Positions 33,990 through 42,793 of a stretch of DNA of 64,000 bases are shown here, piece after piece. The stretch spans positions 212,441 through 276,440 of the forward strand of contig DASXEB010000023.1 in NCBI GenBank assembly GCA_036490335.1. The letters run 5' to 3'. Origin of the DNA: Palsa-1392 sp036490335 (GTDB taxonomy: Bacteria > Verrucomicrobiota > Verrucomicrobiia > Chthoniobacterales > UBA10450). Position numbers and translations under genes: made by a program. A model generated the notes under the pieces. The model was given only the letters and a program-made list of their open reading frames with translations, was not told the origin of the DNA and did no database searches. Positions within the stretch are counted from its first letter, which is position 1. Each line of letters starts with the position of its first letter.

Positions 33990-34777
33990 TGCGGCAGCAG
34001 ATTGGGAAAGGCGAGCGCGGTCAGGGCGAGAAAATTGAAGAGCGCGTGCATCGTCATCGAGACGAGAATCGAGCCGCTCCATTCATAGGCAAGCGTGAGG
34101 CAGCCGCCGAGAACAAAGAGCGGCGCGAAGCTCGGCAGATGCGCATGAACGGCGGCGAAAAGGAGGGCGTTTAAAAGCAGACCGGCAGCACGGCCGAGGT
34201 AGCGCTTGAAGACGCCGTAAAGAAAGAATCGGAAGATAAATTCTTCGGTCATCGGCGCGATGCTGATCGCGAGGACGATGATCATGATGCGCTGCTGCAA
34301 GGTCTCCGAACCGGTAAACATCTCGACGATTTGCTGCCGGCTCGAGCCGCCGCCGATGAGGGAATTGGAAATTCCTTCGGCGACATAAAGCAGGGGATAG
34401 GCGGCGAAAAGCAGCACCGCGGCCGTGCTGACGATGCGACCGAAACCGAGACGCGAAAATCCGCCTAACGAAATAATGTTAAACCCGCGCAGCCGCAAAA
34501 GCGTGATCAAAACGATGAGCAGACCGAAAGAAAACGCCGCGGTGAGAATGAGATCGCGCGTGTGATACACGGCCTCGCCCGCGCGCAGGGCTGCGAAGAG
34601 ATTTAAACCGAACCAGGCGATGAGGAGAACGGCGGCGATCGCCTCAGGAAAACCGAAACGCTTTTCATCCAGCGCCGTCGCGCCGCCGACGTCGCGCGTC
34701 GCGACCTGGCGGAGAAGCGAAAGGTAAACGCAAAGCCCGATGGCGACGAGCAGCGTGTTGATCAAGCTGTCGAACAT
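33986..34777 (-). CDS. CPBP-family intramembrane metalloprotease
   Basis: 263 residues with about seven transmembrane helices. The CPBP motifs are TEEFIFRFFLYG near 175, FAAVHAH near 210 and SMTMHALFN near 245, which hold the glutamates and histidines of the active site. Related to CAAX prenyl proteases; bacterial roles include bacteriocin self-immunity and membrane protein processing. It overlaps thiL by 4 bp. Confidence 0.85.
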   Translation of the reverse strand: MFDSLINTLLVAIGLCVYLSLLRQVATRDVGGATALDEKRFGFPEAIAAVLLIAWFGLNLFAALRAGEAVYHTRDLILTAAFSFGLLIVLITLLRLRGFNIISLGGFSRLGFGRIVSTAAVLLFAAYPLLYVAEGISNSLIGGGSSRQQIVEMFTGSETLQQRIMIIVLAISIAPMTEEFIFRFFLYGVFKRYLGRAAGLLLNALLFAAVHAHLPSFAPLFVLGGCLTLAYEWSGSILVSMTMHALFNFLALTALAFPNLLPQ

Positions 34778-34792
34778 GCCGCGGCGCGTTCG

Positions 34793-35800
34793 TTAGGGCG
34801 CGTAAAAGGCCGGCAGGAAATAGGCGCGACCGCTTTGCAGTTGCGGGCCGACTTCGCCGGGAACGGTAAGCTCGATTTTGGTGTCGCCGCTTTTCGTTAG
34901 CATGCGAACGAACCGCCCCCAGCTGAACGGCGGCATGTATTTCACGATCGCGGCGTCGGGGGCGTGCGCGAGGTCGCGCGCCTTGATGTAGGCGTCGTCG
35001 AGCTGGCCGAGGCCGTCGATCAATTTGTCATCGAGCGCGTCGCGTCCGGAAAGGATGCGGCCGTCGGCGATGCCGTTGCGCAGCGAGTCGGCGGAGAGAT
35101 GCCGCTCGCTCGCGACGATGCCGAGAAATTGCTCGTAGGTTTTCATGACGAAGCTCTGGATGTAATCGTGTTCCTCCGGCGTGATGGGCCGCGCGCCGTT
35201 GAGCATGTCCTTGAATTTTCCGCTTTTGAAAACGATCGAGGCGAGCCCGATTTTGTTGAAGAGCTGCTCGTAATTCAGCGTCTCGATGATGACGCCGATG
35301 CTGCCGGTGATGCTCGTCTCATTCGCCATCAAAAACTGGCCGCCGCAGGAAACGTAATAGCCGCCGGACGCGGCGAGCGATTCCATGTAAACGACGACCG
35401 GTTTGCGCGCGCGCGTCTGCACGACGGCGTGATAAATCATGTCGGCCGCGGTCACTTCGCCGCCGGGCGAATCGACTTCGAGCACGACCGCGCGGACGTG
35501 ATCATCGTTGCGCGCCTGTTCCAATTCCCAGCGCAAATCTTCCACCATCGAGTCACCGACGTTGCCGGGAACGCCGGTGCTGATGAGCCCGCGCAGGGTG
35601 ATGACGGCGATCTTGCTCGAGCTGCCGCGCGCGCCGTTTTCGATGATCAACTCCTGAAAACGCGGGCGGTATTCGACCTGCGCGCCGTTGCCTTCGAAGC
35701 GTCGAAACGCCGTCGCGGTGAGAATGAAATTGACGAGGAGGCTGACGCACAAGGCGACAAACAAAAATATGCTGAGACAACCGAGTTTGCGGTTCGCCAT
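34793..35800 (-). CDS. sppA: Signal peptide peptidase SppA, short form
   Basis: 335 residues with an N-terminal membrane anchor (LSIFLFVALCVSLLVNFIL). It digests remnant signal peptides in the membrane. Catalytic-region blocks: LEVDSPGGEVTAAD near 108, SLAASGGYYVSC near 145, TGSIGVI near 165 (region of the serine) and FKSGKFKDM near 195 (general-base Lys). The length is that of the single-repeat SppA. First gene of the CPBP-thiL-tsaE-tsaB-alr run; the stop TAA lies in a motif variant. Confidence 0.9.
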   Translation of the reverse strand: MANRKLGCLSIFLFVALCVSLLVNFILTATAFRRFEGNGAQVEYRPRFQELIIENGARGSSSKIAVITLRGLISTGVPGNVGDSMVEDLRWELEQARNDDHVRAVVLEVDSPGGEVTAADMIYHAVVQTRARKPVVVYMESLAASGGYYVSCGGQFLMANETSITGSIGVIIETLNYEQLFNKIGLASIVFKSGKFKDMLNGARPITPEEHDYIQSFVMKTYEQFLGIVASERHLSADSLRNGIADGRILSGRDALDDKLIDGLGQLDDAYIKARDLAHAPDAAIVKYMPPFSWGRFVRMLTKSGDTKIELTVPGEVGPQLQSGRAYFLPAFYAP

Positions 35801-35906
35801 GACCGGATGAAATCGCCGAAGAAGCGTGGCCGCACAAGCGCTTTTCCACGGGGCGCGCGCGGGGCCGACGGACGTGGCAGGAAAGCTGCTAATTCAATGG
35901 CGCATT

Positions 35907-36134
35907 ATGGGGCCAATAACTTCGGGGGGAGATTTGAAACTAAGCAAGCCTGCGGTCCGGCATCTGCCGAAACGAAAACCAAGCAAGAAGACGAAGCGCG
36001 GACGGAAAACGACGGCAGCGAAGAACCCCGCGGACGAAAATAATCGCGCGGCTGTCGGAACCCTCACCCGAACGAAAAGCTTGCTCCTGGCAGCGTTGAA
36101 GGTCTGGGAATTGAAGCAGGGAATTCGCGACTAG
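35907..36134 (+). CDS. Possible small basic protein
   Basis: From an ATG at 35907 the frame gives about 75 residues with a Lys/Arg-rich middle (KRKPSKKTKRGRKTT). The open frame begins at 35826 but the upstream part looks non-coding. There is no clear ribosome site and no recognised family. The rest of the 35801-36326 gap shows only one motif copy (36183) and the start region of the Kelch gene. Confidence 0.3.
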   Translation: MGPITSGGDLKLSKPAVRHLPKRKPSKKTKRGRKTTAAKNPADENNRAAVGTLTRTKSLLLAALKVWELKQGIRD

Positions 36135-36326
36135 CGGAAGCGTTCTTCAGCCGATTCTCGTCCGACCGGCGCCGAAAATCGATCGTTAGGCGCAAGGGAT
36201 TGCGGACGCTTTTGTTCGTTGTCGCGTCCAGATTTTTCTGGATTCGCGAACGGGTTTCGCCTATGTTTGCGGTTCGCCCGACATAAGCCGCCTTTCGCGC
36301 GTCGGCGTCGTCACCATTCTTCGTTT

Positions 36327-38435
36327 ATGAAAAAACTTCGCTCATTGATTCTTACTCTTTTCGTCGGTGCGCTGGCTGCTTCGACGACTTTCGCAAAGAC
36401 CATTCCGCTCACGCCCGAGCGCGCCGGTCACACCGCGACTTTGCTTCCGTCGGGACTCGTCCTCATCAGCGGCGGCGTGAATGAAACCGCGACGCTCGAT
36501 TCCGCTCTGCTTTACAATCCCGGCAATCACACCTTCACCGCGACCGGCAACATGACGACCGCGCGGGCCTATCACACCTCGACCCTGTTGCAGGATGGTC
36601 GCGTGCTCCTCACCGGCGGCATTCTGAGCAGCGGCCAGCAATTAAAAACCGCGGAATTCTACGACCCCACGACCGGCGTCTTCACCCAGGTCGCGCATCA
36701 AATGACGGTCGCGCGCAGCAAACACACCGCCAGCCTCCTGCCCGACGGACGGGTGCTAATCGTCGGCGGGAAAAATGCCGATGTCTTCGACCCGAGCACG
36801 CAGGTTTTCACCGCGGTGCCCAATTCGCCGAATCGCACCAGCCAATCGGCCGTGAATCTGAGCGACGGCACGGTCCTGATCACCGGCGGTTATGCCGGCC
36901 ATCTCGCGTCGTCGGACGCGTGGATTTACGACCCGACTGCCGGCGCGTTCACGCAACTCGCGGCGATCATGACGGTGCCGCGAGCGAATCACACCAGCAC
37001 GTTGATGCTCGACGGCCGGGTGATGATCGCGGGCGGTTTTTCGGGAACGAGTCCGCACGACGAAACCGAGATTTACGATCCCTCCACGCAGACCTTCAGC
37101 AAGTCAGGTAAGATGCACTATCACCGTTCCAATCAGGACGCACTGCTCTTGCCCGACGGCGATGTGCTCGTGATCGGCGGCACGACTTTGGAGAGCGGCT
37201 TCCTCGCCGTTAACGAAGTCTGGACGCCCAGCACCGGACGCTGGACGGTCCACGACACGATGCAGGAAAATCGCACCGGCCCCACCGCGACCATGCTCAA
37301 CAACGGCACCATCCTCGTCACTGGCGGCATCACCGGCAACACCACCCTGCAATCGGCCGAAATCCTCGACCCGGTCACGCACGTCTTCACCTCGTTAGGC
37401 AACATGCAGGTCGCGCGCAATCAGCACACCGACACGCTCCTCACAGACGGCCGCGTCCTTCTCGCTGGCGGCAGCACCGATTCCGTTTATCTCAGCTCGG
37501 CCGAGGTCTTCGATCCGTCGAGTAACACTTTCAGCCTCGTCGGCTCGCTCGCCGTCGCGCGAAAAAGTCACACCGCGACTTTGCTGCAAAACGGTCAGGT
37601 CCTCATCACCGGCGGCAAAACGGCGAAGAAGGACACCGCCTCCTGCGAACTTTACGACCCGACATCGCAGACCTTTTCCACTACCGGATCGCTCGTCGGC
37701 GCGCGCTCGCTTCACACCGCGACGCTCTTGAATAACGGCCAAGTCCTGATCGCGGGCGGCCGCAAAGGCTCGACCCCGCTCAAGACTGCCGAGCTTTACA
37801 ACCCGCAAACCAAAGCCTGCTCGAGCACCGGCATGCTCAACGTCCAACGCAAACGGCACGCGGCCAATCTGCTTCCCGATGGCACCGTCCTCGTCGAAGG
37901 CGGCGCCTCGATTGCGAACGGCATGCAGGTCGATTCCGGCACGCCCACGTCCGAAATTTACAATCCGCAAAACGGAATGTGGACCCAGGAAGGCGACATG
38001 CACGTCGGCCGCACCGAGCACACCGCGACCCTGTTGAACGACGGCACCGTCATCGTCACCGGCGGCATCTCGTTCCCATCCGACTCCGATCTCTACGAGC
38101 CCTCGTCGAAATCATTCGTCGATGAGCCCGGAGTCCTTCACCCGCGCCAGCGCCACGTTTCGATTTTGCTTCCGAGCTCGTGGGGACCGCTCGCCGGCCA
38201 GGTGTTGATCATCGGCGGCGCCTCGACCGGCAACTCCGTCTTCGGCGGCTTGCAGGACGCGCTCGACTCGGTCGAGATTTACGACCCTGTGGCAAAAACC
38301 ATGAGCCAGTTCGGCACCATGACCGCCGCGCGGCAGAATCACACCGCGACTCTCCTGAACGACGGTCGCATCATGATCGCGGGCGGCGTCAGCAGTCCCG
38401 AGATCAGCGGCACGGCCGAGATCGTCCAGCCCTGA
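36327..38435 (+). CDS. Exported Kelch-repeat beta-propeller protein
   Basis: 702 residues from the ATG at 36327; the open frame starts further upstream without support. Signal peptide at 1-23 (LILTLFVGALAASTTFA). The body holds about fourteen Kelch-type units of some 47 residues, each with a HTATLL-(P/N)-x-G-x-V-L-I-x-GG strand and an E-(I/L)-YDP segment. That is enough for two seven-bladed propellers. Such proteins bind glycans or proteins at the surface; galactose-oxidase catalytic residues are not visible. One in-frame motif copy (SLG at 37392). Confidence 0.82.
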   Translation: MKKLRSLILTLFVGALAASTTFAKTIPLTPERAGHTATLLPSGLVLISGGVNETATLDSALLYNPGNHTFTATGNMTTARAYHTSTLLQDGRVLLTGGILSSGQQLKTAEFYDPTTGVFTQVAHQMTVARSKHTASLLPDGRVLIVGGKNADVFDPSTQVFTAVPNSPNRTSQSAVNLSDGTVLITGGYAGHLASSDAWIYDPTAGAFTQLAAIMTVPRANHTSTLMLDGRVMIAGGFSGTSPHDETEIYDPSTQTFSKSGKMHYHRSNQDALLLPDGDVLVIGGTTLESGFLAVNEVWTPSTGRWTVHDTMQENRTGPTATMLNNGTILVTGGITGNTTLQSAEILDPVTHVFTSLGNMQVARNQHTDTLLTDGRVLLAGGSTDSVYLSSAEVFDPSSNTFSLVGSLAVARKSHTATLLQNGQVLITGGKTAKKDTASCELYDPTSQTFSTTGSLVGARSLHTATLLNNGQVLIAGGRKGSTPLKTAELYNPQTKACSSTGMLNVQRKRHAANLLPDGTVLVEGGASIANGMQVDSGTPTSEIYNPQNGMWTQEGDMHVGRTEHTATLLNDGTVIVTGGISFPSDSDLYEPSSKSFVDEPGVLHPRQRHVSILLPSSWGPLAGQVLIIGGASTGNSVFGGLQDALDSVEIYDPVAKTMSQFGTMTAARQNHTATLLNDGRIMIAGGVSSPEISGTAEIVQP

Positions 38436-38487
38436 GCGCGCGAAAATTCGAGGCAAAAAGGCGCGACTTCAGTATGCTTCCGGCCGG

Positions 38488-38561
38488 GCGCCCATAGCTC
38501 AGCCGGATAGAGCATCGGATTTCTAATCCGACGGTCGGAGGTTCGAGTCCTCCTGGGCGCG
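38488..38561 (+). tRNA. tRNA-Arg (anticodon TCT)
   Basis: A full cloverleaf of about 74 nt. Acceptor GCGCCCA (38488-38494) pairs with TGGGCGC (38554-38560), discriminator G. The D-arm has AGCTCAGCCGGATAGAGC, the anticodon stem encloses loop TTTCTAA with anticodon TCT, and the T-arm has GGTTCGAGTCC. CCA is not encoded. Confidence 0.95.
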
Positions 38562-38564
38562 ACT

Positions 38565-38595
38565 CCTTTACTCGTTAGGGCCTAACGAACAAAGG
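38565..38595. terminator. Palindrome from two extended motif copies behind tRNA-Arg
   Basis: CCTTTACTCGTTAGG and CCTAACGAACAAAGG form near-perfect arms with one base between them, starting 3 bp after the tRNA. Likely acts as its transcription terminator. Confidence 0.65.
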
Positions 38596-38789
38596 ACGCG
38601 TTCCGGAATTGCCGACGACCGCCAGGAAAAAGTTTGCGCCGCGAAAAAGTTCTTGCGCGCCTCGAGCCGATTTGTTTTTCTGCGGTCTGGCATTGACCGC
38701 TGTGCAAACAAACACCCCGACCCCCCAAAAGCCGAACGACGCTTCTTCCGCGGAGAAAATTGCGCATCGCGCCCGCGAAGTCCGGTTTC

Positions 38790-38944
38790 GACGGATGGAA
38801 CTACAACGGTCGTCCACAATTTCGAGGAAGGCAGTGACGGCGCTGCACCCCATGGCGATCTTCTGGAAAAGAACGGGAAGCTTACGGGACGACGGCTGCG
38901 GGTGGGATCGCGAATACGGGAACAGTGTTTACCGTGAAACCATA
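38790..38944 (+). pseudogene. Remnant of a Gloeo/Verruco-type repeat gene
   Basis: One frame reads TTVVHNFEEGSDGAAPHGDL and LEKNGKLTG, then the sequence continues one base out of phase as TTAAGGIANTGTVFTVKP and a stop. Joined, this is one unit of the repeat V-L-x-x-F-x-x-x-x-DGAxPxxxL...LYGTT-x-x-GG-x-x-x-x-GTVF found in large verrucomicrobial secreted proteins. No start or further repeats can be seen upstream, so it is a 3' fossil. The remainder of 38596-38983 shows nothing else. Confidence 0.6.
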
Positions 38945-38983
38945 GACTTGAGGTCGTTCGCGCAGGGAAATTTCCCCTTTAGC

Positions 38984-40051
38984 CTAACGTTTCTGGGGGC
39001 TGTGTTTCCGCTCGTGCTCAAGGAGCCATTTCTTGCGCCAGAGTCCGCCGCCGTAACCGCAGAGGGTGCCGTCGGCGCGGATGACGCGGTGGCAGGGAAT
39101 GATGATGCAGAGCATGTTTTGGCCGTTGGCGCGGCCGACGGCGCGGCGCATTTCCTTGTCGCCCATTTGTTCGGCCATCCAGGAATAGGAACGCGTTTCG
39201 CCTAACGGAATCGTTTGCAGGAACTCCCAATCGCGCAATTGAAACAGCGATCCGACTGGAGCCAGCGGCACGCTGAAGTCGAGATTTTTTCCCGAAAAGT
39301 AATCGCGCAATTGTTTCCGCGTCGCGCTCAGGTGTCGATGTTCGCCGGGGACGACATTTGTTTTCAAGCGCGTCCGCAAAATCGACAACTCGCGTTCGAG
39401 CGCGCGGCGGTCGACAAATTCAAGCAGGCGCAGGCCGGCGTCGTCGGCGATCGCGAGCATGGAGCCGAGCGGCGTCTCGATTCTTTCCGCGAAGAGACCG
39501 CCTTGCTCCTTCGCCGCGGTCGGCGTCGCGCCAAAAATCTTTGTGAAGGCATCGCGGAATCCGCTCTCGGATTCGAAGCCGCTCCCGTCGCGCGCGTCCT
39601 CCACGCGCTCGCCCCGGCGCACTTCGCGCAAGGCCAATCCCATTCGTCGCGCCCGGTGGTAAGCTTGGAAAGTCATGCCGTAATGCCGCTTGAATTGCCG
39701 CCGCGCGGTCGAAGGATCGATTGCGAGCGCGGTGAGTTCTTTATCCGTTAGGCGGCCGTCGGGCGCTTTCTCGACTTCGGCGCGCAAGCGCTCGATCAGC
39801 TTCGGCGGGCGCTGCGCGGGGTCCATCGGTTGGCAGCGCAAGCAGGGACGATAACCGCCAAGCAACGCGTCGTTTGGCGAAGGAAAAAATTCCACGTTTT
39901 CGCGCGCCGGTTTCTTCGCGCTGCAGGTCGGCCGGCAAAAAATCCCGGTCGTGCGCACTCCGGCGAAAAAGATGCCTTCGAAGGTCGAATCCCGCTGCAG
40001 GAGCGCGCGATACATGGTGTCGTTAGGCGGAAGCAATTCCAAAGTTTTCAT
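38984..40051 (-). CDS. ada: Ada: O6-alkylguanine-DNA methyltransferase and transcription activator
   Basis: 355 residues. The N-terminal Ada zinc domain (about 10-80) has the methyl-acceptor Cys and three other ligands in TGIFCRPTCSAKKP...YRPCLRCQP. An AraC-type helix-turn-helix follows at about 85-180. The C-terminal methyltransferase has GRANGQNMLCIIIPCHRVI, with the acceptor Cys in PCHRV near 320. It repairs O6-methylguanine and phosphotriesters and, when methylated, activates alkylation-repair genes. The N-terminal PPNDT codons use a motif copy; the stop TAG lies in a motif variant. Confidence 0.95.
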   Translation of the reverse strand: MKTLELLPPNDTMYRALLQRDSTFEGIFFAGVRTTGIFCRPTCSAKKPARENVEFFPSPNDALLGGYRPCLRCQPMDPAQRPPKLIERLRAEVEKAPDGRLTDKELTALAIDPSTARRQFKRHYGMTFQAYHRARRMGLALREVRRGERVEDARDGSGFESESGFRDAFTKIFGATPTAAKEQGGLFAERIETPLGSMLAIADDAGLRLLEFVDRRALERELSILRTRLKTNVVPGEHRHLSATRKQLRDYFSGKNLDFSVPLAPVGSLFQLRDWEFLQTIPLGETRSYSWMAEQMGDKEMRRAVGRANGQNMLCIIIPCHRVIRADGTLCGYGGGLWRKKWLLEHERKHSPQKR

Positions 40052-40227
40052 GGCTCAGCTTACGTCCGCTCGCTCGCTTCGCGCATCGACGAATTTCAGG
40101 CATGGAATTCTCCCAACGTTTGTAGACGCCGGCCTGCGGGCGGCGCGAGTTTGCGCGCTGCCATGGGGCAAAAGCGGGAATCGCTCTCTCGCTTCGCACA
40201 GCGAAGCGGCTACATGCGAGACGGCTA

Positions 40228-40701
40228 TTACCAGCGATGGAACGCGGGATGGCCTTCCTTTACCGCGACGAAAGTTCCGCGGCAGATCGCACACACTTTG
40301 TCGGCCGCGCTTAGCGTGCCCTCGATGGTCGCGCGATCTGCGGTTGACTCGACTACTTTCGCGGAAAGATGCACCGGCCCGTCGGTGGGAGTGGGGCGCA
40401 AGAGTTTGATCGCGTAATCGGCCGTGACGGTGCAGGGCGGATGATCGTCTCCCGCTTGCTTCATCAGGTGATACGCGGCCGTCCAGTTGCAATGACAATC
40501 GAGCAGGCTGCCGATGATTCCGCCATTCAAAACGCCGGGGAACGCTTCGTATTTTTCTTCCGGTTGCCATTCCGCGACCACTTCGCCGTTGCGCGGAAAA
40601 CTGCGGATGCGCAGACCTTCCGCGTTCGCCGGGCCGCAGCCGAAGCAGGCATTGTTCGGGGCGTATTTCTCTTGGAGCGATGGTTCGTTAGGCATGGTCA
40701 T
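40228..40701 (-). CDS. Hotdog-fold thioesterase (PaaI-like)
   Basis: 157 residues with an N-terminal Cys pair (NNACFGCGPANAEGLRI) typical of one PaaI-like subgroup. The hotdog helix region is FPGVLNGGIIGSLLDCHCNW, with the catalytic-region Gly and Asp. Probably hydrolyses an acyl-CoA; substrate unknown. The second in-frame ATG is directly followed by a motif copy (codons PNE). The 176 bp between it and ada show no gene. Confidence 0.8.
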   Translation of the reverse strand: MTMPNEPSLQEKYAPNNACFGCGPANAEGLRIRSFPRNGEVVAEWQPEEKYEAFPGVLNGGIIGSLLDCHCNWTAAYHLMKQAGDDHPPCTVTADYAIKLLRPTPTDGPVHLSAKVVESTADRATIEGTLSAADKVCAICRGTFVAVKEGHPAFHRW

Positions 40702-40778
40702 CCCGGCATGTTACCTTTCCGGTTTCGCCACGGGATCCCTCGACTTCCGCTCGGGATGACGGTGTCGTTAGGCATTCG

Positions 40779-41921
40779 TTAGGCGCCGTGGCCCGCTTTC
40801 GCGGCTTTGTAGGGCCGCTGCGCTGGGCCCGTGTAAAGCGAGCGCGGGCGGATGAGCCGGTTGTGATCATGTTGCTCGATGACATGTGCGCACCAGCCCG
40901 CGACGCGCGAGGCGGCGAAGATCGGCGTGTTCAATTCCGGTGGAAATTTCAGCATGGTGAAGACGGGCGCCGCGTAGAGATCGACATTCGCGCAGAGATG
41001 TTTCTCGCGCTCCATCGTCGCTTCGAGCGTCTCGCAAATCGGCACCCAATCTTCCTTGCCCACACGCTTTCCGAGGTCGCGCGCAATCTCGCGCATGATC
41101 GGCACGCGCGAATCGCCCGATTTGTAAACGCGATGGCCGAAGCCCATGATCTTCGCTTTTTTCGCGAGCGCGTCCATCATCCAGGCCTCAGCGCGATCGG
41201 AAGTTTTGATGTCGTCGAGCATCTTCATCGACTCTTCGTTTGCGCCGCCGTGGAGCGGGCCTTTCAAAGTCCCGCACGCGCTCGTGACCGCGGCATACAT
41301 GTCGGCCAGCGTCGCGGCGGTGACGCGCGCGGCGAACGTCGAAGCGTTGAATTCGTGGTCGGCGTAGAGGATGAAAATCGTGTCCATCATCCGGATTTTC
41401 CACGTCGGCGGAACTTCGCCGCTCAGCTTGTGGAAAAGATTTCCGGCCATCGTTAGGTCGGATTTTTCCGGGAGCGGATCTTCGCCGTGCTGGATGCGAT
41501 AACCATCCGCGATCAGCGTCGTCGTTTTCGCGATCAACCGAATTGCCTTGCGAATATTTGCGTCGTGCGAGTTGTCGTTTAATTCGGGATCGAACGGCGC
41601 GAGCATCGAAACGCCAGTGCGCAGCATGTCCATTGGATGCGTCTTTTTCGGGAGCAGCCGCAGCATCTCGATCACTTCCTTCGGTAGCGTGCGCTCCTTC
41701 GCGAGCGCCTGCGAAAATTCCTCGCGCTGCGCGGTCGTCGGCAGTTCGCCGTTGAGGAGCAGATAGGCGACCTCCTCGAAATTCGCCTGCTCCGCCATCT
41801 CGTGAATGTCGTAGCCGCGATACATCAACCCGGCGTTCGGATCGACCCAGCAGATTTCGGTTTCGCCCGCGATCACGCCCGCGAGGCCGGGGCTGTAGGC
41901 TGGTTTGGTTTCTTCGCTCAT
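40779..41921 (-). CDS. prpC: Citrate synthase family, probably 2-methylcitrate synthase
   Basis: 380 residues. Citrate-synthase blocks: YRGYDIHEMAE near 35, HGGANEESMKML with catalytic His near 225, GFGHRVYKSGDSR near 262 with the second His, and FPPELNTPIFAASRVAGW near 335 with an active-site region. It condenses oxaloacetate with acetyl- or propionyl-CoA. The position behind prpD and prpB, with a 4-bp overlap to prpB, favours the methylcitrate role, but family length alone cannot exclude a TCA citrate synthase. The stop TAA is inside a motif copy. Confidence 0.85.
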   Translation of the reverse strand: MSEETKPAYSPGLAGVIAGETEICWVDPNAGLMYRGYDIHEMAEQANFEEVAYLLLNGELPTTAQREEFSQALAKERTLPKEVIEMLRLLPKKTHPMDMLRTGVSMLAPFDPELNDNSHDANIRKAIRLIAKTTTLIADGYRIQHGEDPLPEKSDLTMAGNLFHKLSGEVPPTWKIRMMDTIFILYADHEFNASTFAARVTAATLADMYAAVTSACGTLKGPLHGGANEESMKMLDDIKTSDRAEAWMMDALAKKAKIMGFGHRVYKSGDSRVPIMREIARDLGKRVGKEDWVPICETLEATMEREKHLCANVDLYAAPVFTMLKFPPELNTPIFAASRVAGWCAHVIEQHDHNRLIRPRSLYTGPAQRPYKAAKAGHGA

Positions 41922-42775
41922 ATTTTTTTCGTCGGATCGTAGCCTAACAACGCGTAAAGTTCCTGCCGCGTTTGCATGCGGTCGAGCCAGCCGTTCTGCG
42001 TGCCGCTCGTTTTCAAATCGCGCAACATTTGCCCGGCGGCAAACATCGAGACGCGGAAGACGGTCTGCGGATAAATCACCATGCGATAGCCGAGATCGGC
42101 CAGTTCGCCTAACGAGAGCAGCGGACTCTTGCCGAACTCCGTCATGTTCGCGAGGAGCGGGGCGCGCACTTCCTTCGCGAAATCGCAGAACTCCTCCCGC
42201 GTTTGCAACGCTTCGGGGAAAATCGCGTCCGCGCCGGCGGCGAGATAACTTTGCGCGCGCTCGATTGCCTTCGCGAAATTCTCCACCGCGCGCGCGTCGG
42301 TTCGTGCGATGAGAAGAAAATCCTTGTCGCGTTTCGCCTTCACGGCCGCGGCGATTTTTTCATTCATGTCTTCGATCGCGACGAGCGATTTGCCGGCGAG
42401 ATGACCGCAGCGTTTCGGAAATTCCTGATCTTCGATATGACAGCCGGCGAGACCAGCGCGCTCGAATTCTTCGATCGTGCGCGCGGCATTTTCGGCGCCG
42501 CCGAAACCGGTGTCGGCATCGACGATCGCGGGAATTTTCAGCGCGCGCGCCACGTAACCGGCGAGCTGCGCAACCTCGCTCAGCGTGAGCAAACCGACGT
42601 CCGGCAAACCCGCGGTCGCGTTGCACAAACCGGCGCCGCTGATGTAAACCGCGTCAAAGCCCGCGCGCTCGACCATCAAACCCATCGAGGCGTTGAACAC
42701 GCCCGGCATCGCGACGCACCCGTCACGGATCAGTTCGCGCAGGCGCGCGGGCATCGAAATTTCAGAGCGATCCAT
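41918..42775 (-). CDS. prpB: 2-methylisocitrate lyase
   Basis: 285 residues of the isocitrate-lyase/PEP-mutase superfamily. Catalytic block KRCGHLAGK near 122, metal site DADTGFGGAENAARTI near 85, HIEDQEFPK near 115 and LIARTDARAVE near 157. It splits 2-methylisocitrate to pyruvate and succinate, the last step of the methylcitrate cycle. It lies between prpD and the citrate synthase gene, all on the minus strand. Confidence 0.93.
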   Translation of the reverse strand: MDRSEISMPARLRELIRDGCVAMPGVFNASMGLMVERAGFDAVYISGAGLCNATAGLPDVGLLTLSEVAQLAGYVARALKIPAIVDADTGFGGAENAARTIEEFERAGLAGCHIEDQEFPKRCGHLAGKSLVAIEDMNEKIAAAVKAKRDKDFLLIARTDARAVENFAKAIERAQSYLAAGADAIFPEALQTREEFCDFAKEVRAPLLANMTEFGKSPLLSLGELADLGYRMVIYPQTVFRVSMFAAGQMLRDLKTSGTQNGWLDRMQTRQELYALLGYDPTKKI

Positions 42776-42793
42776 CGCGAGAAAACCAATTCG

